From the NCBI RefSeq assembly GCF_004803475.1, contig NZ_SRKY01000001.1, positions 806,001 to 870,000 of the forward strand: 64,000 nucleotides of DNA. The letters run 5' to 3'. The stretch's first letter is position 1, and each line of letters begins with the position of its first letter. Made by a program: the position numbers and the translations under genes. Below are positions 27,187-36,952 of this stretch, piece after piece. The notes beneath the pieces were generated by a model. That model was not told the DNA's origin and did not search any database. It saw only the letters and a list, made by a program, of their open reading frames with translations. The stretch is from Aliishimia ponticola. GTDB lineage: Bacteria; Pseudomonadota; Alphaproteobacteria; Rhodobacterales; Rhodobacteraceae.

Positions 27187-28746
27187 TCAGGTACGCCACA
27201 GTTCAGGGGTCAAAAGCGCGATAATCGCCAGTGTTTCCATACGTCCGACGACCATTGCTGCACAAAAAACCGCCTTTGCCCCGCCAGAGAGTTCGACCAT
27301 GGGTATCGGGTTTTCCCCCGCCGCGTCGATCAGTGGCCCGGTATTGGCCAACCCGGCAACGCTCAGCACCATCGCTTCTTCAAAGCCCAGCCCCAGACTG
27401 GCGAGCAGCAAACTCACCGCCGTCAGCGACAGCGCGAAGAGCATGAAGAAGATCCACGCGATGAATGCGCCCTGCCGTTGCAGCCGCCGCCCCTGCCCGC
27501 GCGCGCCGCTGACAGAGGACGGATAGACCAGCCGGTCCATCTCGCGCAGGCCATGACGATACAGCGCGAATACCCGCAGCAGCTTCACCCCGCCCGCCGT
27601 AGTCGCAACACCGCCCCCGACCAGCGCCACCGCCATCAGGATCAGTCCCGGCGTCTCCAGCCCGGACCAGCCCTGCGCCGCGCCCCAATGGGACGACACG
27701 AACCCCGTGGTGCTCAGAAAACTCGTGACCGTGAAAAAGCTGCCCCACAGCCCAAGCGCCGCACTGACGATGTCCTCTTCCTGATCCACTTCGAACGCGC
27801 CCGCCCAGTGGCGCAGGAACAACAGCAGCGGAACAGAGACCACGATCGCCACCGCAAGCTGGATTTCCGGGTCCGTATGCAGCCCCTTGCCCACAACGGT
27901 CACGGTATCGGTCGAAAAGGTCAGGCGCGACACGGCAAAGACCATGAACAGCACCAACAGGATTTCCCCCGTCAGGCCCGATCCCGCAGTGGCGGGCCCG
28001 TCGATGGGCGAAATCCCCGAGGTCGACATCACCGACATGGCATGAACCAGCGCCACAAGCGACCGGTCGCCTGCCGCCAGCAGAACGACCCATAGCAGCA
28101 GCGTCAGCCCAACATAGATGGGCAGCAGCGCCCCGGCAGAGCGGATCAGCCGCTTATGTGTATCGGCCCGGTCGATCCGCGCGGCGTCATCCTGGCTTTG
28201 GCCCGGCTCTGCACGGGCGGTCACTTCGAACCCGCCAAGATTAAGCGGCGCAAGGATCGCCACAGCCGCGACCCACATCACGAAACCGCCCATCCACGCC
28301 ACCTGCGCGCGCCACAGGTGCAACGTGTCGGACAGCCGCGTGGGATCGTCGAAGACCGGCGCGCCGGTTGTCGTAATGGCGCTGACCATCTCCAGATAGG
28401 CGTTGAAGAACGCGGTGGTGCGCAGCGCCTCGAAAAACGGCACCGCCAGACCCACGGGCAAAATCACCATGATCGAAAACAGCGACAGCAACGGGCCCAA
28501 CGGGCCTGTTGCAGGCTCGCGCCCCGACAGGGCGATGCCGATCAGAGCGAAGAGGATCGTGCCAAGGATCGACGCATAAAAGAACATGCGCGCGGCGATG
28601 AAGTCTTCCAGAATGAGCCCATGCAGCGCTGGCACAAGCATGGAGATCGCCGCGATCCCGAAGGCCAGCAGGAAAATCGGAAGCTCTGACACCTGCTGCC
28701 AGAATCCGGGCGTGCGGCGCAGTTTCTGGGGCCGAATGGTCCCCAT
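27187..28746 (-). CDS. trkH: TrkH-family potassium uptake protein
   Basis: A 519-residue inner-membrane K+ channel-like transporter with about ten or more hydrophobic segments arranged as repeated M1-P-M2 units. Glycine-containing pore loops are visible (SAITTTGAPVF, SVMSTSGISPI, SFLSTTGFVSS, and a fourth near SVAGLANTGPLI). These are followed by typical helices such as GGGVATTAGGVKLLRVFALYRHGLREM. The start codon overlaps the last base of trkA, so the two subunits are made together. It partners the TrkA regulator next to it. Confidence 0.95.
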   Translation of the reverse strand: MGTIRPQKLRRTPGFWQQVSELPIFLLAFGIAAISMLVPALHGLILEDFIAARMFFYASILGTILFALIGIALSGREPATGPLGPLLSLFSIMVILPVGLAVPFFEALRTTAFFNAYLEMVSAITTTGAPVFDDPTRLSDTLHLWRAQVAWMGGFVMWVAAVAILAPLNLGGFEVTARAEPGQSQDDAARIDRADTHKRLIRSAGALLPIYVGLTLLLWVVLLAAGDRSLVALVHAMSVMSTSGISPIDGPATAGSGLTGEILLVLFMVFAVSRLTFSTDTVTVVGKGLHTDPEIQLAVAIVVSVPLLLFLRHWAGAFEVDQEEDIVSAALGLWGSFFTVTSFLSTTGFVSSHWGAAQGWSGLETPGLILMAVALVGGGVATTAGGVKLLRVFALYRHGLREMDRLVYPSSVSGARGQGRRLQRQGAFIAWIFFMLFALSLTAVSLLLASLGLGFEEAMVLSVAGLANTGPLIDAAGENPIPMVELSGGAKAVFCAAMVVGRMETLAIIALLTPELWRT

Positions 28747-30122
28747 CAGAAGAAGTCGATCGAGACCTGCATCAGGCGCTCGACCTCCGGCACGTCTTCG
28801 GCAAGCGCGAACATCGCCACCACGTCGCCCTCTTCGATCCGGGTCTCTGCCGAGGGGCGGATGATCTCGTCCCCTTTGCGCACGGCACCGACCAGAACGC
28901 CTTCGGGGAAATCGATCTCGCCGATCTGCTTGCCCGCCATCGGCGAGGTGGACAGCACTTCGGCCTCGATCACTTCCGCCTCTGCGTCGCCAATGGAATA
29001 AAGCCCGCGCACCCGCCCGTGGCGGATATGGCGCAGGATCGAACTGACCGTCGTGGCGCGCGGGTTGATATAGGCGTCGATGCCCAGCGGTTCCATCAGC
29101 GGGACCAGCGACGGATCATTGACCAGCGCGATGGTGTAACGGCACCCGGCGGATTTCGCCCGCACCGCAGCCAGCAGGTTCGTCTTGTCGTCATCCGTCA
29201 CCGCCAGCACCGCATCGGCGCGCGCCACCCCGGCTTCTGCCAGCAGCGCCATGTCCAGACCATCGCCGTTCAGAACGATCGTCCGCTCCAACGCTTCGGC
29301 GGCGTTTTCCGCGTGCTTGCGGTTCATCTCGATCACTTTGGTGCGTACCCGCGCCTTGCTCTTTTCCAGCTCTTGCGCCACCGCAAGGCCCACATTGCCG
29401 CCACCGATCAGCACAACACGGTCCAGCCGTGTCGCCTTCTTGCCGAAAATATCCAGCGTGCGATCCACGTCTTCGATATGGGCAAAGACATAGCATTCAT
29501 CGCCCACGAAAAGCTGATCCCCGGATTCCGGCGCGAAAAGCGTGCCATCGCGGCGCACCCCGACGACGACAGCCCGCAGGGTCGAGAAAAGTTCGGTCAA
29601 TTGCCGCAGCGGCGTGTTCACCACCGGGCAATCCTGCGTCAGATTGATCCCCAGAAGCTGCGCCTGCCCGTCCATGAAGGTTTCGGTGTCGAATGTCGTG
29701 GGCGCGGACAAACGCTGCAACGCGGCCGAGGCGACCTCGCGCTCGGGGCTGATCACCACATCGATGGGCATGTGATCGCGCCGGTACAGGTCCGAATAGA
29801 TCGCGGTCAGGTAGGACTGGCTGCGCAGACGCGCGATCTTGCGATCAATGCCAAAGACCGAATGGGCCACCTGACAGGTGACCATGTTGACCTCGTCTGA
29901 ATGGGTGGCCGCGATGATCAGGTCCGCATCGCGCGCGCCAGCGCGGTCCAGAACCTCTGGATAGCTGGCGAATCCGGCAATACCCTGCACATCCAGCGAC
30001 TCCGTCGCGCGGCGTACAAGATCTGCGTTATTGTCGACGACCGTAACGTCGTTGCGTTCCCCGGACAGGTGCCGTGCGATTTGCCAACCGACCTGCCCTG
30101 CCCCGCAAATGATGACCTTCAT
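28746..30122 (-). CDS. trkA: Trk system potassium transporter regulator TrkA
   Basis: A 458-residue cytoplasmic regulator that gates TrkH in response to nucleotides. It contains two Rossmann RCK-N domains (first MKVIICGAGQVGWQIARHL, second RVVLIGGGNVGLAVAQEL near residue 232), each followed by an RCK-C domain. This is the normal doubled TrkA architecture and length. Start ATG 30122 begins exactly at the first beta strand. It is downstream of ntrX with a 650-base interruption by a plus-strand gene, so it probably has its own promoter between 30123 and 30244. Confidence 0.97.
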   Translation of the reverse strand: MKVIICGAGQVGWQIARHLSGERNDVTVVDNNADLVRRATESLDVQGIAGFASYPEVLDRAGARDADLIIAATHSDEVNMVTCQVAHSVFGIDRKIARLRSQSYLTAIYSDLYRRDHMPIDVVISPEREVASAALQRLSAPTTFDTETFMDGQAQLLGINLTQDCPVVNTPLRQLTELFSTLRAVVVGVRRDGTLFAPESGDQLFVGDECYVFAHIEDVDRTLDIFGKKATRLDRVVLIGGGNVGLAVAQELEKSKARVRTKVIEMNRKHAENAAEALERTIVLNGDGLDMALLAEAGVARADAVLAVTDDDKTNLLAAVRAKSAGCRYTIALVNDPSLVPLMEPLGIDAYINPRATTVSSILRHIRHGRVRGLYSIGDAEAEVIEAEVLSTSPMAGKQIGEIDFPEGVLVGAVRKGDEIIRPSAETRIEEGDVVAMFALAEDVPEVERLMQVSIDFF

Positions 30123-30244
30123 GGTCCCGCCTTACTGCCGCGTAGGATACCCGGATTTGCATGACAGAAGCCGGGAAGGTGGTCAATCTCAATGTCTTGC
30201 TGGTGCCGGTTGCCGATCGCCACACTTCGCGCCATGATGAAACC

Positions 30245-30718
30245 ATGAGACACCTGGCCTTTTCCCTGCCTCTTCTGGCGCTGCTGGCGACTTGCGGCCC
30301 GCTGACCTTGTATCACAAACCCGGCGTTTCGGTCGCCCGGCTGCAACAGGATGAGCTGACCTGCGAGACCCGCGCCCTGCGCGACGCCCCCGTGGCCAAT
30401 GAACTGCGCCAGGACCCGCCGATCTTCGTGCCGCCGCGCCGGGTCTGCGGACGCCACGGCCATTGCCGGACGCATGGCGGATACTGGCGGCCGGGCAATA
30501 TCTATACGGTGGATGTGAATGCCGGCCTGCGGCGGCGGATCGAAGCGCAATGCATGGCCTCCAAAGGCTACCGGCCCGCGCAAATCCCGCTTTGCCCACC
30601 GGGCACCAAGGTCAGCGGGCCGACAAACGTGCTGCCCCCCCTGACCGAGCGTAGCTGCGCGGTGCGGCTTGAGACCGGCGGTTTCGCCATCGTGGAGGGC
30701 GCGCCCGCCGCGCCCTGA
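30245..30718 (+). CDS. Hypothetical exported protein, possible lipoprotein
   Basis: 157 residues from ATG 30245. A leader MRHLAFSLPLLALLATCG looks like a lipoprotein signal with Cys near residue 17, though threonine just before the cysteine is unusual. The mature part has several cysteines and a distinctive RRVCGRHGHCRTHGGYWRPG patch, then CMASKGY.P, and CPPGTKVSG. No family is recognised; I believe it recurs as a hypothetical protein in Rhodobacterales. It runs against the flanking ntrX and trkA genes, interrupting an otherwise co-oriented block. ATG 30245 was preferred over the in-frame start at 30161 because the hydrophobic leader begins there. Confidence 0.7.
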   Translation: MRHLAFSLPLLALLATCGPLTLYHKPGVSVARLQQDELTCETRALRDAPVANELRQDPPIFVPPRRVCGRHGHCRTHGGYWRPGNIYTVDVNAGLRRRIEAQCMASKGYRPAQIPLCPPGTKVSGPTNVLPPLTERSCAVRLETGGFAIVEGAPAAP

Positions 30719-30750
30719 CCCCATCGCAGATCTGACCAGATGGACCGGTC

Positions 30751-32160
30751 TCAGGTGATCTCGTCCGCCTCTTCGATATGGGCCACGCGCGCGCCCGACT
30801 TCGCCGTTGTCACCACACCCAGCGACTTCAGCTTGCGGTGCAGCGCACTGCGTTCCATCCCGACGAAACTCGCCGTGCGCGAGATATTGCCACCAAAGCG
30901 GTTGATCTGAGTCAGCAGGTATTCCCGTTCGAACGCCTCGCGCGCCTCGCGCAGTGGCAATGTCGCCACGCCGCCCGACAGGATCACGCGCCCTTCATCG
31001 GTCGGGGCACCATCATCGCGGGGCAATTCGCGCACTTCGATGGGCCCGGTGCCTTCGCCCAGGATCAACACACGTTCGATCAGGTTCTTGAGTTGCCGCA
31101 CATTGCCCGGCCAGATCATCGTCTGCAACAGCGCGGCCGCGTCTTCGCTGATCGCGCGCAACGGCAAACCCTGCCCGGCATTGAAGGTTTCTATGAAATG
31201 CTCTGCCAGCACCGGGATATCCTCGCGCCGCTCTTCCAGCGACGGCACCGAAATCGGCACCACATTCAACCGGTGATACAATTCCTGCCGGAAATCCCCG
31301 CTGTCGATGGCGGCCTGCAAGTCCTTGTTCGTGCTGGAAATCACCCGGATATCGACGCGCACTTTGTCATTGCCGCCGACCCTCTGGAACTGCTGATCGA
31401 CCAGCACGCGCAGAATTTTGGACTGCGTGCCAAGGGGCATGTCGCCCACTTCGTCGAAATAGATGACCCCGCCATGCGCTTGTTCCAGCAGGCCCGGTTC
31501 GACCCCCCGTTCCGAGGATTCGCGCCCGAATAGCACTTCTTCCATGCGCTCCGGCTCAATCGAGGCGCAATTGACGCTGACGAAAGGCGCGCCCGAGCGG
31601 TTGGAGTTGCTGTGGATATAGCGCGCGGCGACCTCCTTGCCGGACCCGGCGGGACCGCTCAGCATGACCCGGCCATTGGATTTCGTCACCTTGTCCAATT
31701 GCCCCACCAATGCACGGAACGCGCCGGAATTGCCGATCATCTCGGCCGCGGTGACTTCCTTGCGGCGCAGCGTCTGGTTTTCGCGGCGCAAGCGCGAGGT
31801 TTCCATCGCGCGCCGGATCACCACCAGCAGCTGTTCGATATTGAACGGCTTTTCGATGAAATCGTAAGCGCCTTGCTTGATCGCCGCGACCGCGATCTCG
31901 ATATTGCCATGCCCCGAGATAATCACCACCGGCACATCCGGGTTATCCCGCTTGACCGTCGTCAGAATGTCGATCCCGTCCATCCGGCTATCCTTCAGCC
32001 AGATATCCAGAACCAGCAGCGCGGGCGGCTCGGCGTTGATCTCGTTCATTGCCTCGTCCGACGTTCCCGCCAGCCGGGTGGTGTAGCCTTCATCTTCGAG
32101 AATGTCCGAGATCAACTCACGGATGTCGCGTTCGTCATCCACAATCAGAATATCGCTCAT
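30751..32160 (-). CDS. ntrX: Nitrogen regulation response regulator NtrX
   Basis: 469 residues. The receiver domain has the acidic pocket VDDE and phospho-acceptor Asp52 (LLVLDIW). The AAA+ domain has Walker A GPAGSGKE and Walker B-like IYFDEVGD, and a Fis-type helix-turn-helix ends the protein (GNISRTASFVGMERSALHRKL). The stretch where GAFTGA should be reads FGRESSERGVEPGLLEQA, so the sigma-54 contact loop is absent. Partner kinase NtrY is immediately upstream. ATG 32160 is preferred because AGGAAGGG precedes it; ATG 32181 overlaps the ntrY stop (ATGA) and is an alternative. Confidence 0.95.
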   Translation of the reverse strand: MSDILIVDDERDIRELISDILEDEGYTTRLAGTSDEAMNEINAEPPALLVLDIWLKDSRMDGIDILTTVKRDNPDVPVVIISGHGNIEIAVAAIKQGAYDFIEKPFNIEQLLVVIRRAMETSRLRRENQTLRRKEVTAAEMIGNSGAFRALVGQLDKVTKSNGRVMLSGPAGSGKEVAARYIHSNSNRSGAPFVSVNCASIEPERMEEVLFGRESSERGVEPGLLEQAHGGVIYFDEVGDMPLGTQSKILRVLVDQQFQRVGGNDKVRVDIRVISSTNKDLQAAIDSGDFRQELYHRLNVVPISVPSLEERREDIPVLAEHFIETFNAGQGLPLRAISEDAAALLQTMIWPGNVRQLKNLIERVLILGEGTGPIEVRELPRDDGAPTDEGRVILSGGVATLPLREAREAFEREYLLTQINRFGGNISRTASFVGMERSALHRKLKSLGVVTTAKSGARVAHIEEADEIT

Positions 32161-32177
32161 ACTGTTCCCTTCCTCGT

Positions 32178-34400
32178 TCATGTCACGGGCGACAAGGGCA
32201 GCCGAATGACCGCCATCGCACCAAAATGGTCAGTTGCTCCGGCGAAAACCGGCGCGTCTTCCAGCACCAGCGTTCCGCCATGTTCTTCGATGATTTTCTT
32301 CACGATCGGCAGGCCCAGTCCGGTGCCTTCCGCGCGCGTCGTCACGTAGGGTTCGAATAGCCGCGCCCGGTCTTCCGGCAGGCCAATCCCGTTATCGGCA
32401 ATGCGAATTTCCGCGCGCCCCGCATCTTGGGTCAATGACACCTCGATCCGCGGCACATGGCCTTCGGGCGCGCCTTCTTTTTGCAGCGATTCAATGGCTT
32501 CGCCCGCGTTCTTGATCAGGTTGGTCAGCGCTTGCCCGATCATTGTCGCGTCGATTTCCGCCGCGATCGGCGCGTCAGGAAGCTCCGCCGCGATGTCGAC
32601 ACCCGGCTGGCCCTGCCGTTGCAGCACAACCGCGTCGCGCAGCACATCGACGAGGTCTTGCGCCTGCCGGTCCGGTTCCGGCATCCGCGCGAATTTGGAA
32701 AACTCGTCAACGATGCGCCGCAGATCGCCGGTCTGCCGCACGATCACATCGGTCAATTGGTCCAGCTTTTCGCTATCGGCGACCTCGCGCGAGAATTTGC
32801 GCTTGATCCGTTCTGCCGACAGCTGGATTGGCGTCAGCGGGTTCTTGATCTCATGCGCGATCCGCCGGGCAACATCGCCCCATGCGGCCATCCGTTGGGC
32901 CGAAACAAGGTCCGTCACATCGTCGAAGGCCACCACATAGCCTTCCAGCCGCCCGTCTTCCGTCTGGCGGGTGGACATGCGCACCAACAGGTTCTCAAGC
33001 CGCCCCTGCCGCGTCACCTTGATATCGCGCTGCGCCACCTGCGACGGCGAATTCTTCAGCTCCGCAAAGAGCGGACCGAATTCGGGTACGGCCACGGCAA
33101 GGTCCAGCGCCTGCCGATCCTCGTGCCAATCAAGCAACCTTTCGGCAGAGCGGTTGACGAAGGCGATCCGCCCATCCGCGTCCAGCCCCACAACGCCGGA
33201 GGTGACGGAGCTGAGCACGGAATCGAACAGACGCCGCCGCCGTTCGATTTGCCGCGTGTTTTCCAGCAAGGTTTCGCGCTGGCCTTTAAGCTGCCGCGTC
33301 ATCTGGTTGAAATAGCGGCCCAGCATGGCGATTTCGTCATCGCCCTGTTCCTCGGTCACGCGCACATCCAAATCACCGGCCCCGACCCGCTGCGCCGCAC
33401 CGGTCAGCCGCCCGACCGGGCCGGACAGACGTTCCGCAAACCACAGCCCGGTCCAGATCGCCGCAAGGATCAGGATCACCGCAAACCCCAGATACAGAAG
33501 ACCGAATTCAAAGAGCACGCGCCCACGTTCGCTTTCAAGCTGCTGATACAGCCGCACCGTTTCCTGCGTGTCATCCAGCAGCGCGAGGATTTCACCATCC
33601 ACGTCGCGGCTGACATAGAGATAGCGATCCAGCGATGACGGCATTCGCAGCAGCGCCCGGAATTCGTTATTGGCCCAGTCTTCGATGATCACCACGCCAT
33701 TCTCGGACGCGGCCGCCTGCGCAATCTGCTCGGCGGTGGGTTCCTCGAAGTTGAAAAGGTATGAGCCTTCTCCGCGCGCGCGGATTTGCCCGGTGCCGTC
33801 GATCAGAAACGCCTCACGCAGGCCCCGCTGAATAACCGCCTGCCCCTGCGCCAGCAGATCGCCATCGGCCACGAACACATCGACCCGCCGCGCCTCTTCC
33901 AAGGCACGGGCCAGGTCGCGCGCATCTTCGACAAGGTCTTGGCGTTGTTCGTTCTCATAGGCTTGCGCCGCCGCAAGAGACGTGCCGACCACATTGCGCA
34001 CCCGGTCCGAAAACCAGCCCTCAAGCCCGATATTCACGGTGAGCGCTGCGAAGACGGCCACTGTCACCGTCGGGATCAGCGCCAGCATCGCGAAAGCGCC
34101 GGTAAGACGCAGGTGCAACCGCGACCCTGCCGATTTGGCGCGGCGCGCCGCAATCAGCCGCGCGACCGACCCCAGCACCAGCGCCGCCACCACCAGAACA
34201 TAAACAAGGTCCGTCAACAGAACGAGGCGCAGCCCCATTGAGGACGCGCCCTGATCCAGCGGACCCAGCACAAGGAAGGTCACAAGCGCCAGCAGCGGCC
34301 CAAGGATCATCAACCCAAAGGTCGCAAGATTGCGCAAACGCCGCACACGGCGCAGACGTCCAAGCGTTTCCCAACGCAATTTTCGTGTCTGGGTTGCCAC
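32178..34400 (-). CDS. ntrY: Sensor histidine kinase NtrY
   Basis: About 740 residues from GTG 34400. Several N-terminal hydrophobic segments (FGLMILGPLLALVTFLVLG, LVYVLVVAALVLGSVARL, AMLALIPTVTVAVFAAL) are followed by an extracytoplasmic part and another helix (YLGFAVILILAAIWTGLWF). Then come HAMP (GPVGRLTGAAQRVGAGDLDV), PAS (SVTSGVVGLDADGRIAFVN), the H-box RRIAHEIKNPLTPIQ, N-box NLIKNAGEAI and G-box GTGLGLPIVKK. It phosphorylates NtrX in nitrogen, redox or envelope signalling. The open frame extends to 34595 across the ntrC stop, but that part is not conserved in character. The GTG has GGTGG about 7 bases upstream. Confidence 0.93.
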   Translation of the reverse strand: MATQTRKLRWETLGRLRRVRRLRNLATFGLMILGPLLALVTFLVLGPLDQGASSMGLRLVLLTDLVYVLVVAALVLGSVARLIAARRAKSAGSRLHLRLTGAFAMLALIPTVTVAVFAALTVNIGLEGWFSDRVRNVVGTSLAAAQAYENEQRQDLVEDARDLARALEEARRVDVFVADGDLLAQGQAVIQRGLREAFLIDGTGQIRARGEGSYLFNFEEPTAEQIAQAAASENGVVIIEDWANNEFRALLRMPSSLDRYLYVSRDVDGEILALLDDTQETVRLYQQLESERGRVLFEFGLLYLGFAVILILAAIWTGLWFAERLSGPVGRLTGAAQRVGAGDLDVRVTEEQGDDEIAMLGRYFNQMTRQLKGQRETLLENTRQIERRRRLFDSVLSSVTSGVVGLDADGRIAFVNRSAERLLDWHEDRQALDLAVAVPEFGPLFAELKNSPSQVAQRDIKVTRQGRLENLLVRMSTRQTEDGRLEGYVVAFDDVTDLVSAQRMAAWGDVARRIAHEIKNPLTPIQLSAERIKRKFSREVADSEKLDQLTDVIVRQTGDLRRIVDEFSKFARMPEPDRQAQDLVDVLRDAVVLQRQGQPGVDIAAELPDAPIAAEIDATMIGQALTNLIKNAGEAIESLQKEGAPEGHVPRIEVSLTQDAGRAEIRIADNGIGLPEDRARLFEPYVTTRAEGTGLGLPIVKKIIEEHGGTLVLEDAPVFAGATDHFGAMAVIRLPLSPVT

Positions 34401-34501
34401 CCGACATCCACCCAAATCTGTGGCGCTGCTCGCGCCTGACCGCCATATCTCGTAGTCGTTCTCGGGGGTGTCCCCCGAATGCCACGGTTGATGTGGCGGT
34501 T

Positions 34502-35872
34502 TTACATCAATTTGCGGCGGCGTGTCACCTGAATATCGAGATCCGTGATTTTCTTGCGCAAAGTATTTCGGTTGATGCCCAGCAGATCGGCGCATTTCGC
34601 CTGATTCCCACCGGTCGCTTCCAGCGCGATTTCGATCAGGGGCAGTTCGACCTCCTTCAGGATTCGCGCATACAGCCCGGCGGGCGGCAGCATGTTGCCA
34701 TGCAGATCAAAGTAGCGCCGCAGATGGCGTTCCACCGATGCGCCCAGCTTTTCCGAAGCCACGGCACTGCCGCGAATAGGCTCCAGTTCGGGCTGCGCGC
34801 CCAAGACCTGCTCCACCTCGGCGGCAGTGATTTCCGCCGCGCGCGAGGTCAAAGACAGGCGGCGGATCGCGTTTTCAAGCTGACGCACATTGCCCGGCCA
34901 GGAATAACGGCGCAGGATCGTGGTGGCGTCGGGCGACAATTGACGCGGCGCTCCGCCCGCCTTTTCCGCCTTGGCAAGAAAGTTCTCGGCCAGCAATTCG
35001 ATATCATCGACCCGCTCGCGCAGGGACGGTACGGACAGTGTTGCGCCGCTCAGACGATAGAACAGATCCTTGCGCAGCGCGCCCTCTTCCATCGCTTGAG
35101 TCAGGTCGGTCTGGCTGGTGGCGAGAAAGCGCGGCACATATTCGCCGGGCGCGTCCATCATCTGCACGATGCGCGCCTGAACCTCGGGCGGAATATCGCC
35201 GATTTCCTCGATCAGCAGCGTGCCCCCCTTCACGCGGGCCAGCACCCGCGCCGGGCCTTCAAGGTCCTGAAGCTCTGCCGCGGTGCAGCTGACGAAGGGC
35301 AAGGTGCGCCGATCGGAAAAATCGTGGATCGCCCGCGCAATCAGGCTTTTGCCCGTGCCGCTTTCGCCCCAGATCAGCACCGGGAGATCGGTATTCATCA
35401 CCCGCGCCACCACACGGTAGAGCGCTTGCATCACATCGGTGCGCCCGACCAATGGCAGCTCTTCGGGGCGCTCGGGCTGCTCTGTCTCTTCGGCGCGCGG
35501 CATGTTCTGGCGCGAATCCAGCGCCCGCGCCGTGCGCTTCATCAGGTCCGGCAGGTCGAACGGCTTGGGCAGATAGTCATAGGCCTCTGCCTCAGCCGCC
35601 TGAATGGCGGTCATGATCGTATTTTGTGCCGAGATCACGATGACCGGCAGGCCGGGACGATCCTGCTGGATTTTCGGCAGCATCTCCAACCCGTTCCCGT
35701 CCGGCATCATCACGTCCGAGATCACCACATCGCCTTTCCCCTCGCCGACCCAGCGCATCAGCGTGGTCAGCGAAGAGGTCGCATGCACCCGGCATCCTGC
35801 CCGCGTCAGGGCCTGTGTCAGCACCGTGCGAATTGTGCGATCGTCATCGGCGACAAGAACCGTTCCGTCCAT
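34502..35872 (-). CDS. ntrC: Nitrogen regulation response regulator NtrC (NR-I)
   Basis: 456 residues: receiver domain (VADDD, phospho-Asp53 in VISDVMMPD), AAA+ domain with Walker [10 protein letters not shown] and LLIEEIGD Walker B, and Fis-type HTH ([21 protein letters not shown]). The central domain is shortened between [14 protein letters not shown] and [11 protein letters not shown]: the ESELFGHEKGAFTGA region is missing. NtrC of Rhodobacter capsulatus is known to lack this loop and to activate sigma-70 promoters, so the same is inferred here. NtrB is encoded 3 bases upstream and the order nifR3/dusB-ntrB-ntrC is conserved. Confidence 0.96.
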   Translation of the reverse strand: MDGTVLVADDDRTIRTVLTQALTRAGCRVHATSSLTTLMRWVGEGKGDVVISDVMMPDGNGLEMLPKIQQDRPGLPVIVISAQNTIMTAIQAAEAEAYDYLPKPFDLPDLMKRTARALDSRQNMPRAEETEQPERPEELPLVGRTDVMQALYRVVARVMNTDLPVLIWGESGTGKSLIARAIHDFSDRRTLPFVSCTAAELQDLEGPARVLARVKGGTLLIEEIGDIPPEVQARIVQMMDAPGEYVPRFLATSQTDLTQAMEEGALRKDLFYRLSGATLSVPSLRERVDDIELLAENFLAKAEKAGGAPRQLSPDATTILRRYSWPGNVRQLENAIRRLSLTSRAAEITAAEVEQVLGAQPELEPIRGSAVASEKLGASVERHLRRYFDLHGNMLPPAGLYARILKEVELPLIEIALEATGGNQAKCADLLGINRNTLRKKITDLDIQVTRRRKLM

Positions 35873-35875
35873 GAG

Positions 35876-36952
35876 TTACTCCGTATGATAAGGCACGCCC
35901 GCCGCACGCGGCAGGGAAATGCGAAAAACCGTTTGACCCGGCACCGATTTGACTGAAATCCAGCCATTATGGTCCGAGATGATCTTGGATACGAGCGCAA
36001 GGCCCAGCCCGGTGCCGTTCTCTTTGCCCGACACGAAGGGGTCGAAGATGTCTTCCTGAAGATCGGCAGGAATACCGGGACCATCGTCGATCACTTCAAT
36101 CTGCAAAGGCAGCGACTGACCCGAGCCATCGGACCGGCGCAGGCGGAAAGAGTGCTCAAAGAACGACCGCAGGGTGATCTTGCCCCCCTTGTTGCCTGCC
36201 GCCTCTGACGCGTTCTTGAGAAGGTTCAGGATTACCTGAAGCAACTGGTCCGGGTCGCCAAGCGCCAGCGGCAACGAGGGGTCATATGCCTCTACGATCT
36301 TCATCTGCGCGCCGAAGCCCAGCAAGGCAGAGCGCCGCGCGCGGTCCAGCACGTCGTGCAGGTTGACCGGCTTGAAGTCGGGCGGCGACAGGTTGCCGAA
36401 CTGCTCCACCTGCTCCAGCAGTTTCACGATGCGGCGGCTTTCGGCCACGATCAGATCGGTCAGTTCAAGGTCGTCAGGCTTGAGGTTCATGCTCAGCAAT
36501 TGCGCCGCGCCCGTGATCCCCGCCAGCGGGTTCTTGATCTCGTGGGCCAGCATCTCGGCCATCCCGATTGCCGATTGCGCCGCCGATTTGACCGAATGGT
36601 TCAGCGTCATGCGCCCCGCCAGCTCGCGCGGGGTGATCATCATCAGCATTTCGTCTTCAGCCCCAACCAGCGGCGCGATCTGAAGCGCACATTGCACAGG
36701 CGCACGCACGCCCGACCCAACATAGACATCGTTGACGAAAAGCGGCGTGCCGTTGATGCGCGCCCGTTCGAACGCCTCTTCAAGCGGCGCATCCACCGCG
36801 ATCATGTCCCAGACAGGCTGCCCCGTCAGCGCCTTGGAGGACGAATTCAGAAACCCTTCGCCCGCCGGGTTCACCTCGGCAATGCGGTCATTCACATCGA
36901 TCCGCACCGCCGGCACCGGCAGCGAGGCCCAAAGATCCATTTCAGGCGTCAT
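35876..36952 (-). CDS. ntrB: Nitrogen regulation histidine kinase NtrB (NR-II)
   Basis: A 358-residue soluble kinase/phosphatase that controls NtrC in response to PII. An N-terminal PAS domain (SLPVPAVRIDVNDRIAEVNPAGEGFL) is followed by the H-box AEMLAHEIKNPLAGITGAAQLL, N-box LQVILNLLKNASEAA, and G-boxes DDGPGIP and NGTGLGLALVSKI. There is no membrane segment, which separates it from NtrY. ATG 36952 overlaps the dusB stop (ATGA), so dusB and ntrB are translationally coupled. The longer open frame to 37333 lies inside dusB and is not used. Confidence 0.96.
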   Translation of the reverse strand: MTPEMDLWASLPVPAVRIDVNDRIAEVNPAGEGFLNSSSKALTGQPVWDMIAVDAPLEEAFERARINGTPLFVNDVYVGSGVRAPVQCALQIAPLVGAEDEMLMMITPRELAGRMTLNHSVKSAAQSAIGMAEMLAHEIKNPLAGITGAAQLLSMNLKPDDLELTDLIVAESRRIVKLLEQVEQFGNLSPPDFKPVNLHDVLDRARRSALLGFGAQMKIVEAYDPSLPLALGDPDQLLQVILNLLKNASEAAGNKGGKITLRSFFEHSFRLRRSDGSGQSLPLQIEVIDDGPGIPADLQEDIFDPFVSGKENGTGLGLALVSKIISDHNGWISVKSVPGQTVFRISLPRAAGVPYHTE

